A stretch of 39,451 nt of DNA from a virus. Below, piece after piece: positions 1-6,332 of the stretch. The DNA is taken from positions 1 through 39,451 of IMG/VR virus record IMGVR_UViG_3300045747_000668. One strand, 5' to 3'. The position numbers were made by a program, and so were the translations under genes. The notes under the pieces are model-generated. The model was not told where the DNA came from and made no database searches. It saw only the letters and a list, made by a program, of their open reading frames with translations. Positions within the stretch are counted from its first letter, which is position 1, and each line of letters starts with the position of its first letter.

Positions 1-447
1 CAGCAAGATCGTGGCCTGGTACCCCGCCTCGTTCCAGCGCTTGGCCTGCTCGAGGACGAAGTCGCGCCCGTGGCGCCATGCGTTCGTGACGGACTCCCAG
101 CACCACGCCTTGGGGCGGATGATCAGCCCGGCCGTGACGAGCGACGTCACGCAGTCGAGGCGCTGGTCCTTCGACCAGTGCGCCATGCCGACGCTCGACC
201 GCATACTCGACCACACCGCGCACGGCGGGTTGGTGTACATGAAGTCCACCTTGCCCTTGAAGTCGGCCGGGCTCCAGTTGTGAAGCCCGACTCGGACGTC
301 AAGGTTTGGGTAGTTCAGCCGCGCGGTCTTGACGCCGTAGTCGCCGTGCTCGAGGTGGCCAAGGATTCGGTAGCCAGCCTGCTCGACGCCCTTGGTAAAG
401 AGCCCGGCGAAGATCGCGCCGCCGAGCGCCGTGAGCTGTCGGCTCAT
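1..447 (-). CDS. DNA cytosine-C5 methyltransferase-like protein, 3' part cut by the window edge
   Basis: An open frame starts at ATG 447 and runs off the left edge (149 codons visible). It would transfer a methyl group from S-adenosylmethionine to cytosine in DNA, probably to protect or mark phage DNA. Seen: a glycine-rich first motif around residues 9-20 (FAG at 13-15), the Pro-Pro-Cys of motif IV at residues 74-76, whose Cys would be the nucleophile, and a WESV stretch near 117-120 that resembles the ENV motif VI. These three motifs in this order fit the C5 family, although the spacing is loose. The start codon overlaps the stop of the upstream methyltransferase gene in an ATGA, so the two are translationally coupled. 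The target recognition region lies outside the window. It could also be a catalytically altered phage relative. Confidence 0.6.
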   Translation of the reverse strand, partial: MSRQLTALGGAIFAGLFTKGVEQAGYRILGHLEHGDYGVKTARLNYPNLDVRVGLHNWSPADFKGKVDFMYTNPPCAVWSSMRSSVGMAHWSKDQRLDCVTSLVTAGLIIRPKAWCWESVTNAWRHGRDFVLEQAKRWNEAGYQATILL

Positions 448-1274
448 GATGGTTTCCTGCAGACCCAGAGGTTGTTGCGCGCGTTGTTGGGGAACGCCGG
501 CGCGAAGATGCACGACAGCGCGTCGTTGTCGTAGTACGCGCCGAGCAGGGTCGAAGCGATCTTCAGCGCGTCAGCGACCTCCTCCTCGGCCCACGGCGTG
601 TCGGGCGGCAGGCCGTCGCTCTTGACGTGTCGGCCGATGTGCTTCAACTCGCGCGTGTCCATGAACGTACCGAAGCGCCGCTCGACCACGAACTTGGCTT
701 TCTCGATCGCCTTCTGCAGCTCGGGTACGGTGTACTCGTGGATGTGGTTCGCTGCGTGCCGTCGCCCGTCGTAGCACGGCGTTGACAGTAGCAGCACGCC
801 GCCCGGCTTCAGGCAGTGCCAGATACCCTTCAGCAACGTCGCACCATGCTCGGGCAGCATGTGCTCGATCACCTCGAAATTCACCGCGACGTCGAAGTCG
901 GGCGCAGGCGCGCCAAACCGGTCGATCACCAGCTTCGGCACCTTCTTGAAGTCCTTCACGAAGTTGAACTCCGGCAGGAACATCGAGTGCTGGTGCTTCG
1001 TCACGACCGTCTTGTTGAGGTCGACACCGACATAGCGTCGCGCGTGGGGCTGCATGTTGCGGAACAGCAGCTTCCACAGCGGCGCGTCCGGCCCGCAGCC
1101 GACCTCGAGCACGCTGTCGCTCGGCTTGATGAAGCGACGCGCGAAGGACCAGCGGAAGAAGTGGGCGGAGTAGTCCCGGTGAAGTATCTGCTCGTGGTTG
1201 CCGCCCTCACGCAGCGCGGTTTGGTCGAAGTCACGGTCGTCGCGGTTTTTCACGCGACGCTCTCGGGTAGTCAT
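444..1274 (-). CDS. SAM-dependent methyltransferase (class I, Methyltransf_11/23 type)
   Basis: A 276-residue protein. Residues 55-63 (VLEVGCGPD) form the glycine-rich SAM-binding loop, followed by an acidic VGVDL strand end and the VNFEVIEH motif typical of small-molecule or RNA methyltransferases of this fold. The substrate cannot be told. No DNA-methylase PP[YF] or PC motif is seen, so it is not an obvious DNA methylase. I chose ATG 1274 rather than the upstream ATG 1307 because a GAGGAGG ribosome binding site lies about 8 bases before it. The gene sits in the leftward DNA-metabolism operon and is coupled by ATGA to the cytosine methyltransferase gene that follows it. Confidence 0.75.
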   Translation of the reverse strand: MTTRERRVKNRDDRDFDQTALREGGNHEQILHRDYSAHFFRWSFARRFIKPSDSVLEVGCGPDAPLWKLLFRNMQPHARRYVGVDLNKTVVTKHQHSMFLPEFNFVKDFKKVPKLVIDRFGAPAPDFDVAVNFEVIEHMLPEHGATLLKGIWHCLKPGGVLLLSTPCYDGRRHAANHIHEYTVPELQKAIEKAKFVVERRFGTFMDTRELKHIGRHVKSDGLPPDTPWAEEEVADALKIASTLLGAYYDNDALSCIFAPAFPNNARNNLWVCRKPS

Positions 1275-1299
1275 GTTGGGAGCCTCCTCAGGCCTCGCA

Positions 1300-1313
1300 G
1301 GGCGCAAGCGCCC
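1300..1313 (-). terminator. GC hairpin with CTTG tetraloop between genes (weak terminator or 3'-end stabiliser)
   Basis: On the minus strand GGGCG and CGCCC flank a CTTG tetraloop, just after the stop at 1320 and before the ribosome binding site of the methyltransferase gene. There is no U-tract, so an intrinsic terminator is doubtful. RNA stability or attenuation are alternatives. Confidence 0.3.
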
Positions 1314-1319
1314 CGCCGG

Positions 1320-2300
1320 TTACTTCGTGATGGGATCGGCGACGGTCTGGCCCTGCTTGCGCAGGTAGTTGCGGTACCAGCCGACGTACGAACGCTTCTT
1401 CTCGTCGAGGCCGAACTTGGCCGCCACCTTCTGGAAGATGGTGTCGTCGGTGTGCTTGCCTTCCAGCAGCAGCGACTGAAACATCGCTGCGGCCGACTCG
1501 CGAGGCTTGCCGTCGCCGACGTCCTTCTTCGCGCTCTTGGCGGGCGCAGCGACGGCGGCGGCGCCTTTGGTGGTCTTCGCGGGTGCGGTCTTTTTCGCAG
1601 CCGGTGCGGCTGCAGTCTTCTTGGCGGTGGCCATTGCAATTTCCTTCTGGGTCAGTGGAGTCAATTGACCGAGCTCTCTGAGCGCGGCCTCGGAGGCCCC
1701 GGACTCGGCGGCGAAACGAGCGTACAGCTCAGCCGCTTTTGCCACGGGGTAGTCTTCCAGCCGCTTCACGTAGCGACTGTCGAACACTTCGTTGGCCCAG
1801 TCCTCGAGCTCGAACGGCTCGCCTTCGGACATGGGGATCAAGATGGTACGGTGCTCACCACGCCGGATGGCGAGGCACGTGCGCCGCGAGTAATCTGCAT
1901 AGGTGCAGGGGAATGACGGACCCTTCGGGGTCTCCGGCGCGGCCGCGGCCTTGGTCGCTGGCGCCTTCTTCGGCTTGGGCATGGAGCGTCCTTTCATCAA
2001 AGCTGCGTCGAGCGCGGCGCGCCCGGCCTTAGAGCACGGCACGTAGAGCCGCACCTGACTGTCGATGTACTCAGCGACCTCGAGATAGGTCTGCTGCAGG
2101 TTGGGCCACACCTTGGCCAGCAGCTCGCTGACCGTCCAGTGCTCGACCTTGACGCCGAACAGGTCTTGGTAGACGACCTCGACCTTGCCTTCAAGGGTGA
2201 TGCTGATCGGCAGCACGCCGCGCGGGGCGCTTGTGCCCGACGAGTCGCTGAAGCGCACGGCGGTCACGAAAGCGGTCTTGAGCAGCCAGTTGAGGTCCAT
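1320..2300 (-). CDS. 326-residue protein of unknown function with Lys/Ala-rich linkers and a C-terminal WYR domain
   Basis: One uninterrupted frame begins at ATG 2300 (MDLNWLLK). It has three parts: an N-terminal region of about 105 residues, a middle region (from the internal MPKPKK) ending near GQLTPLTQ, and a C-terminal part with a histone H1-like Lys-Ala-Pro tail followed by a compact domain with LLLEGK...KFGLDEKKRSYVGWYR. That last domain matches the middle of the protein encoded at 20325-20981, so the two are paralogues. Two internal ATGs are preceded by good ribosome binding sites: at 1982 (AAAGGA) and at about 1634 (AAGGA). Shorter nested products are therefore possible. The basic tail suggests nucleic-acid contact; that is inference. 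I do not recognise a named family for the whole protein. Confidence 0.6.
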   Translation of the reverse strand: MDLNWLLKTAFVTAVRFSDSSGTSAPRGVLPISITLEGKVEVVYQDLFGVKVEHWTVSELLAKVWPNLQQTYLEVAEYIDSQVRLYVPCSKAGRAALDAALMKGRSMPKPKKAPATKAAAAPETPKGPSFPCTYADYSRRTCLAIRRGEHRTILIPMSEGEPFELEDWANEVFDSRYVKRLEDYPVAKAAELYARFAAESGASEAALRELGQLTPLTQKEIAMATAKKTAAAPAAKKTAPAKTTKGAAAVAAPAKSAKKDVGDGKPRESAAAMFQSLLLEGKHTDDTIFQKVAAKFGLDEKKRSYVGWYRNYLRKQGQTVADPITK

Positions 2301-2306
2301 GCGTGT

Positions 2307-2315
2307 ATTGTAGCA
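2307..2315 (-). promoter_or_regulatory. Extended -10 promoter TGCTACAAT placed for a leaderless transcript
   Basis: The minus strand reads TGCTACAAT, an extended -10 with one mismatch in the hexamer. The predicted start lies about 7 bases downstream and coincides with ATG 2300 of the next gene. No ribosome binding site is visible there. Confidence 0.45.
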
Positions 2316-2320
2316 TGAAC

Positions 2321-2563
2321 TCAACGGGCTGGTGCGGACAATCCGCGCCATTGCCTGAAGCGGCCGATCTGGCTCCACTTCGGCGAGGTGTTCGACGCGC
2401 GCCAATGGCCGTCGCCGGCCCACCACAAGCGGACCTCGACCCAGCCGATCCCGGTGACTGGGTGCACAAAGCGGGTGTCATACCAGCCCTTGCGGATGGG
2501 CAGCTCGCCCGCCCCGCCCCCGGGCCACACGTACCCGGAGAACCACTTAGTCGTCTCAGCCAC
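2321..2563 (-). CDS. Small tryptophan-rich hypothetical protein
   Basis: An 80-residue protein starting at GTG 2563, with AAAGGAAG about 6 bases upstream. It is rich in Trp and Gly (KWFSGYVWPGGGAGELP, GWVEVRLWWAGDGHW), which suggests a small beta fold. It overlaps the end of the helicase gene by 8 bases, so it is probably translated with it. Small Trp-rich proteins of this sort are common in phage early regions, and I know no function. Confidence 0.6.
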   Translation of the reverse strand: MAETTKWFSGYVWPGGGAGELPIRKGWYDTRFVHPVTGIGWVEVRLWWAGDGHWRASNTSPKWSQIGRFRQWRGLSAPAR

Positions 2564-4043
2564 GGCGCTTCCTTTGCTTTGCCAGTTCCTGCAACGCGGA
2601 GAAGAGCGCCTGCTGGCCCTTCTCCTTCCGCTTGAGCGCTCGAAGCACCAGTTCGTCGACAGTGCCCTTGGCGATCAGGTAATGCACAAAGATTGCATTG
2701 TACACCGAGCCTTGCCGACGAAGGCGTCGGATCAGTTGATCAAACACCTCGTAGTCCCACGGCGTGGTGAAGAAGCACAAGTGCTGCCCGCCGCCCTGCA
2801 GGTTCAAACCCAGGTGCATCGAGCTAGTCTGCCCGATCAGTAGCTCGATCTCACCACGGTTCCAGCTAGCCTCGAGCGCCTTGAACTTGGCGGGCTTGAC
2901 GTCGGCCACGAACGTGGCGCCAGGGAACTCGCGACGTAGGCGCTCGAGCTCGTGGTGGAACTCGTAGCCGACGAGCAGCGGCTGGTGCTGCAGCTCCTCG
3001 ACAAGGTCCTTCAGCGCGTCGATCTTCTCTGTGTGAACCTCGGCCCAGTCGCGCTTCTTCAGCTTGGCTGCGGCCACGAGCTCGAGCACGTCGGGCGTGG
3101 TGAAGACTCCGCCGCCCGCGACCTGCCGGCACTTGCCCGACGCGACCGCGGCGTTGGATGCCACCACCTTCTTCTTCTCGATCTGCGCGATCAAGTCATC
3201 TTCAAGCGCGTCGTAGATCTGGCGCGCGCTGTCGGGCAGGTCGAACTTGATGGGGTGCGACAGCTCTTCGGGCAGCTCGAGGAACTCCTCGGCCGACATA
3301 CGCAAGGCGAGGGGTGCGACCCGCTCATAGATGGCTTGGTCGGCCCCGCCCTTCAGGTGCCACGTGATGCCATCGGGGTTCGGGTCGAAGTACTGGCGCC
3401 GATAGTGGGTGATATACGGGCCCAGCGACCGGCCTTGGTCGAGCATGTAGCATTGGCCGAAGAGGTCTTCCAATCCGTTGGCCGCAGGCGACCCGGTCAG
3501 GCCCCAGCGACGGCCGAAGGTCTGGTGCACCAGCTTGAGTGCCTTGAAGCGCTGCGACGACGCGTGCTTGAATTTGGTCAGCTCGTCGATGACGAGGATC
3601 TCGAAGTTGAAGCTCTTCCAGCGCTTGTAGTCGACGTCGACCCGGACCTTGCCCGTGGGCGTCTTCGACTTCGTGACGCCGAGCAGCCACTCGAGCCCCT
3701 CAGGGTTGATGAGGTAGATGTCCACCTCCTCGTCGAGCTTCTTGTCCTTCTTCGGACCGTGCAGCACGGTCCACGTCAGCTTGTTGAAGTCCAGCCACTT
3801 AGCGATTTCGCCCGGCCACGTGCTGTAGCACACCCGTAGCGGTGCGACGATCAGGACCTTGCCCAGCAGCTTCTGCTTCTTGAGCATCACGAGGGCGGCC
3901 AACGTGATGGCTGTCTTGCCAAGTCCCGGGTCGAGGAACAGCGCGGCGCAGGCGTGAGTCAAGAGGAACTTGACCGCACGCTTCATGTACGTCTGCGGAT
4001 TCCACTTCTCAGGAACCAATGGAAAGAAGTCGGCCTCAGTCAT
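2556..4043 (-). CDS. SNF2/DEAD-like superfamily 2 helicase
   Basis: A 495-residue ATP-dependent DNA or RNA translocase. Seen: motif I (Walker A) LDPGLGKT at residues 37-44; motif II DELT at 153-156 in place of DEAH; a TGSPAANG motif III; and a C-terminal helicase lobe with QTSSMHLGLNLQGG (motif V) and the arginine-finger region QLIRRLRRQG (motif VI). This set is typical of the phage SNF2-like helicases found next to replication genes, where they probably remodel DNA or clear bound protein. ATG 4043 overlaps the end of the VRR-NUC gene by 8 bases. A nuclease followed by a helicase suggests that they act together on DNA. Confidence 0.88.
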   Translation of the reverse strand: MTEADFFPLVPEKWNPQTYMKRAVKFLLTHACAALFLDPGLGKTAITLAALVMLKKQKLLGKVLIVAPLRVCYSTWPGEIAKWLDFNKLTWTVLHGPKKDKKLDEEVDIYLINPEGLEWLLGVTKSKTPTGKVRVDVDYKRWKSFNFEILVIDELTKFKHASSQRFKALKLVHQTFGRRWGLTGSPAANGLEDLFGQCYMLDQGRSLGPYITHYRRQYFDPNPDGITWHLKGGADQAIYERVAPLALRMSAEEFLELPEELSHPIKFDLPDSARQIYDALEDDLIAQIEKKKVVASNAAVASGKCRQVAGGGVFTTPDVLELVAAAKLKKRDWAEVHTEKIDALKDLVEELQHQPLLVGYEFHHELERLRREFPGATFVADVKPAKFKALEASWNRGEIELLIGQTSSMHLGLNLQGGGQHLCFFTTPWDYEVFDQLIRRLRRQGSVYNAIFVHYLIAKGTVDELVLRALKRKEKGQQALFSALQELAKQRKRRG

Positions 4044-4389
4044 AGATACTCCACAGAGCTGAGTACTTGTACTTCAAGACCCGCCGCTCTGCGATCGTCA
4101 GCGCCTCAGTGACCAACGATACGGCGATGTCGACGTTGTCGACAGGACCAAGCACGTCGTAGCCCAGTTTTTGAAGCGTTGTCTTGCGTTCCACCTGCAG
4201 CGGCTCGAGATCCTTACCCGGTCGCTTGAACTCCATGAAGAGCGGCCGACCGCCCGGGATCAAGAAGAGCACGTCTGGCCAGCCGCCGTCGCGGCGCAGC
4301 TCGAGCAGCAAGCTGGGGATGCCCAACTGATCGCGCACGACGTTGCGTGCTCGGTCCCTGATGGGGTTCTCACGACCGGCGAGGCTCAT
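4036..4389 (-). CDS. VRR-NUC domain nuclease
   Basis: A 117-residue single-domain nuclease. The PD-(D/E)XK core is visible: GGWPDVLFLIPGG with D39, then FMEFKRPG with E53 and K55, and the conserved Q65 of LEPLQ. This matches the stand-alone VRR-NUC proteins of phages, which cut branched or structured DNA as small dimeric resolvase-like enzymes. The start ATG 4389 overlaps the exonuclease stop in an ATGA. A role in resolving replication or packaging junctions is inferred from the family and from the neighbouring helicase. Confidence 0.88.
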   Translation of the reverse strand: MSLAGRENPIRDRARNVVRDQLGIPSLLLELRRDGGWPDVLFLIPGGRPLFMEFKRPGKDLEPLQVERKTTLQKLGYDVLGPVDNVDIAVSLVTEALTIAERRVLKYKYSALWSIYD

Positions 4390-4931
4390 GTCTGCAGTAG
4401 CCCGACCCAGAGGCCCAAGTCGTGCAGGATCCTCACAGCGTGGGCGGCCTGCGTCTTCGCGTCGTCGAGCGCGTTGTGGTGCGTGCCGCCGCGGACGAGC
4501 CCGACGCTGGGCGCCAAGCCCTTCAACGTGCGGTAGCACCGGTTGCGATACGTGCCCCACGGCTGTTTGCGGCTGGCCGCCTCGTACACCGCCTGCAAGA
4601 TGGGGTTGTCGAAGTCCGACCCGTTGCCCCACATGCGGATCTTCGATGGCGCGCCGAGCCGGGCGCAGAACGTGCTGAAGTCCGTGAGGGCTTCACCGAG
4701 GTCGATCTGTGGTTCGCTGAAGATCCGGCGGGCCTTCTTCGACTGCTTCTCCCACCACGCACAGGTCGCGGGGTCGCGTGTCAGGCCTTCAGCCTCCTGC
4801 TGCTCCACGTTGAGTACCGCGTAGAACTCGTCGCCCAGCCTGTCTGGGCCGAAGGCGACGGCGCCGACAGAGAGCACGATGCAGCCCGGCTTGGTGCCGA
4901 GTGTCTCGAGGTCGAGCATGACGTCTTTCAT
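4386..4931 (-). CDS. DnaQ-like 3'-5' exonuclease (Rv2179c/DUF5051 type)
   Basis: A 181-residue DEDDh exonuclease. Metal-binding residues are D7 and E9 (DLETLG), D106 or D108 (GSDFDNPIL) and the H152/D156 pair (HHNALDDAKTQA). Length and motif spacing fit the Rv2179c-like exoribonuclease family widely found in phages, which degrades RNA or single-stranded DNA from the 3' end. ATG 4931 overlaps the stop of the upstream Tad2-like gene in an ATGA. The polymerase in this window has its own 3'-5' exonuclease residues, so this enzyme more likely serves nucleotide salvage or RNA turnover; that is inference. Confidence 0.88.
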   Translation of the reverse strand: MKDVMLDLETLGTKPGCIVLSVGAVAFGPDRLGDEFYAVLNVEQQEAEGLTRDPATCAWWEKQSKKARRIFSEPQIDLGEALTDFSTFCARLGAPSKIRMWGNGSDFDNPILQAVYEAASRKQPWGTYRNRCYRTLKGLAPSVGLVRGGTHHNALDDAKTQAAHAVRILHDLGLWVGLLQT

Positions 4932-5188
4932 TGCGCGCGATCCTTCGTGGCCAAGATTTGCCAGTCGTGGGCGAGCAGGTCGGTCTGGCTCGCGAGCCAC
5001 GGCACGAGGCCGCCGTCGACCGTCTTCATGGCGATGAATGGCAGCATGTGCTTCACCTCACCGCCGTGGTCGACCTGCGCGGCCCACTGCTCGACGTAGC
5101 ACAGCCACATGCCCTTGCCGTTCCAGCCAGCGCGAAACGCCTTGGCGCCCGCGCCGACCATCAGCTCTTTCGCTTGTCCAAAGTTCAT
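4928..5188 (-). CDS. tad2: DUF2829 / Tad2-like anti-Thoeris protein
   Basis: An 86-residue protein that starts MNFGQAKELM, continues with the FRAGWNGKGMWL block and ends with PFIAMKTVDGGLVPWLASQTDLLAHDW. These blocks are the hallmark of DUF2829, renamed the Thoeris anti-defence 2-like domain. Characterised Tad2 proteins form tetramers that trap the signal molecule gcADPR made by Thoeris TIR proteins, and some also bind cyclic nucleotides of CBASS. The start ATG 5188 has AAAGG about 9 bases upstream, and the gene is coupled to the following exonuclease gene by ATGA. Activity against a particular defence cannot be told from sequence, since DUF2829 members vary in ligand. Confidence 0.85.
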   Translation of the reverse strand: MNFGQAKELMVGAGAKAFRAGWNGKGMWLCYVEQWAAQVDHGGEVKHMLPFIAMKTVDGGLVPWLASQTDLLAHDWQILATKDRAQ

Positions 5189-5198
5189 CTCAAACCTT

Positions 5199-5930
5199 TC
5201 AGTATTTACAAGGGCCCTTATTCTCAGCCCGATAATGGCACCAATTGCACTTGTCGTTGGGACGTGGCGCAAAGCGCTTGTCCTTGAACATCGGTGCCAC
5301 GCGCTTCTCCCACGTCTTGCGCAAGCGCTCGACGTCGCTGCGATAGTACCGCAGCGGTTCGCCCTTGTCAGGGTCGGGGTAGATCAGTCCCAGGTCGAGG
5401 TAGTCGAGCTCGGGCTCCACGACCTCGAGGTCTGGGAACAACATGAGGGCAGCAAGCGCATACAGCTCGAGCTGCTCGAGATACTCCTCGTGAAGCTCGT
5501 CGCGCAGCTTGCCCGTCTTCCAGTCGCGGACCTTCATGAAGGTCGGCGTGATCAGCTGCGCGAAGTCGAGCTTGATCCGCAGCCAGCAGTTGGCCCAGTC
5601 GGTCGACGTTGTACGGCCCCATTCCTTCGTGAATGCCCAGTTGTCTTCCACGACGAACTTGGATTTGTCCTTCTTGTACAGCTTGCGCAGCTCCTTGAAC
5701 TCGTCCTCGAAGGCGGCGAGTTCTGGCGGCAGGCGCACGATCAAGCCCTTCAGGTAGCGCTCGGCCAGCGTGTGGATCATCGCGCCGCGGTCGAGCGCTG
5801 CGCTGCCGGGCTCGGGTCGCTTCTCGAGATGCTTGTACTTGAACTTGGCGGGGCAGCGCTTGTAGTCGCTGTACCGACTGAAGGACCACGCCGTCAGCGG
5901 CTTGATCGGGATGACGACGGGCTTGGGCAC
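5199..5930 (-). CDS. PD-(D/E)XK nuclease of the Cas4/RecB-like family with likely Fe-S cluster
   Basis: A 243-residue protein. The N-terminus has SFSRYSDYKRCPAKFKY, the usual RecB/Cas4 opening with Cys26, then GAMIHTLAE with His53. The catalytic core has VRDWKTGK (Asp and Lys), and a conserved QLELYALAAL helix follows. Cys228, Cys231 and Cys241 near the C-terminus, together with Cys26, make the four-cysteine set that binds an iron-sulphur cluster in AddB and Cas4. It is expected to be a single-strand exonuclease working in phage recombination or end processing. The gene starts 37 bases inside the preceding winged-helix gene. Confidence 0.85.
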   Translation of the reverse strand: MPKPVVIPIKPLTAWSFSRYSDYKRCPAKFKYKHLEKRPEPGSAALDRGAMIHTLAERYLKGLIVRLPPELAAFEDEFKELRKLYKKDKSKFVVEDNWAFTKEWGRTTSTDWANCWLRIKLDFAQLITPTFMKVRDWKTGKLRDELHEEYLEQLELYALAALMLFPDLEVVEPELDYLDLGLIYPDPDKGEPLRYYRSDVERLRKTWEKRVAPMFKDKRFAPRPNDKCNWCHYRAENKGPCKY

Positions 5931-6322
5931 TTGCGGCTCCTGTTGGTGGACTTGAACTGCTGGGCGTACTCAAACACGCTGTTCGGGTTGCCCTTCTTTC
6001 GCTTGATGGCCTCGGCCAGTCTTTGGCGTTGGCGCTGCCGATGCTCGGCCGACGTCTCGGCCCGAGTCTTGCGGTCCGGCTTCAGCGCGTCGGGCTCGTC
6101 GCCGAGCGCGTAGAGCGGCCTGGGATACGTCCTCCCGCCGAGATCGTCGTCGTAGGTGTAGGCTACGACGTAAACGCGTCGAGCGCCGCCCTTACGAAGC
6201 TCAGGCTCGCAGAGCCGAGCGACCGCGGTCTTGACGGTCAGCCGGTCGACGCCGAGCGCGGCGGTCAGCTGCGTTGTCGTTGCCGGACCCGCCGCGAGGT
6301 GCGCCAAGATGCGGTTTGACAC
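5894..6322 (-). CDS. Small winged-helix DNA-binding protein
   Basis: A 142-residue protein. Near the N-terminus HLAAGPATTTQLTAALGVDRLTV reads as a helix-turn-helix of the MarR or ArsR winged-helix kind, followed by a short beta wing (GGARRVYVVAY). The second half is basic (RQRQRQRLAEAIKRKKG) and could bind nucleic acid or form a coiled coil. I placed the start at GTG 6322 because the frame has no ATG close to the polymerase stop at 6333; the ribosome binding site is weak. It overlaps the nuclease gene by 37 bases. It could be a transcription regulator or a structural DNA-binding factor. Confidence 0.6.
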   Translation of the reverse strand: MSNRILAHLAAGPATTTQLTAALGVDRLTVKTAVARLCEPELRKGGARRVYVVAYTYDDDLGGRTYPRPLYALGDEPDALKPDRKTRAETSAEHRQRQRQRLAEAIKRKKGNPNSVFEYAQQFKSTNRSRKCPSPSSSRSSR

Positions 6323-6332
6323 GCTGCCCCAC

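Noticed and set aside
816-1916. Long plus-strand frame opposite the methyltransferase and following gene
   Set aside because: It is a shadow of high-GC coding on the minus strand; its composition (Arg, Leu, Val-rich) has no domain and it spans two real genes.
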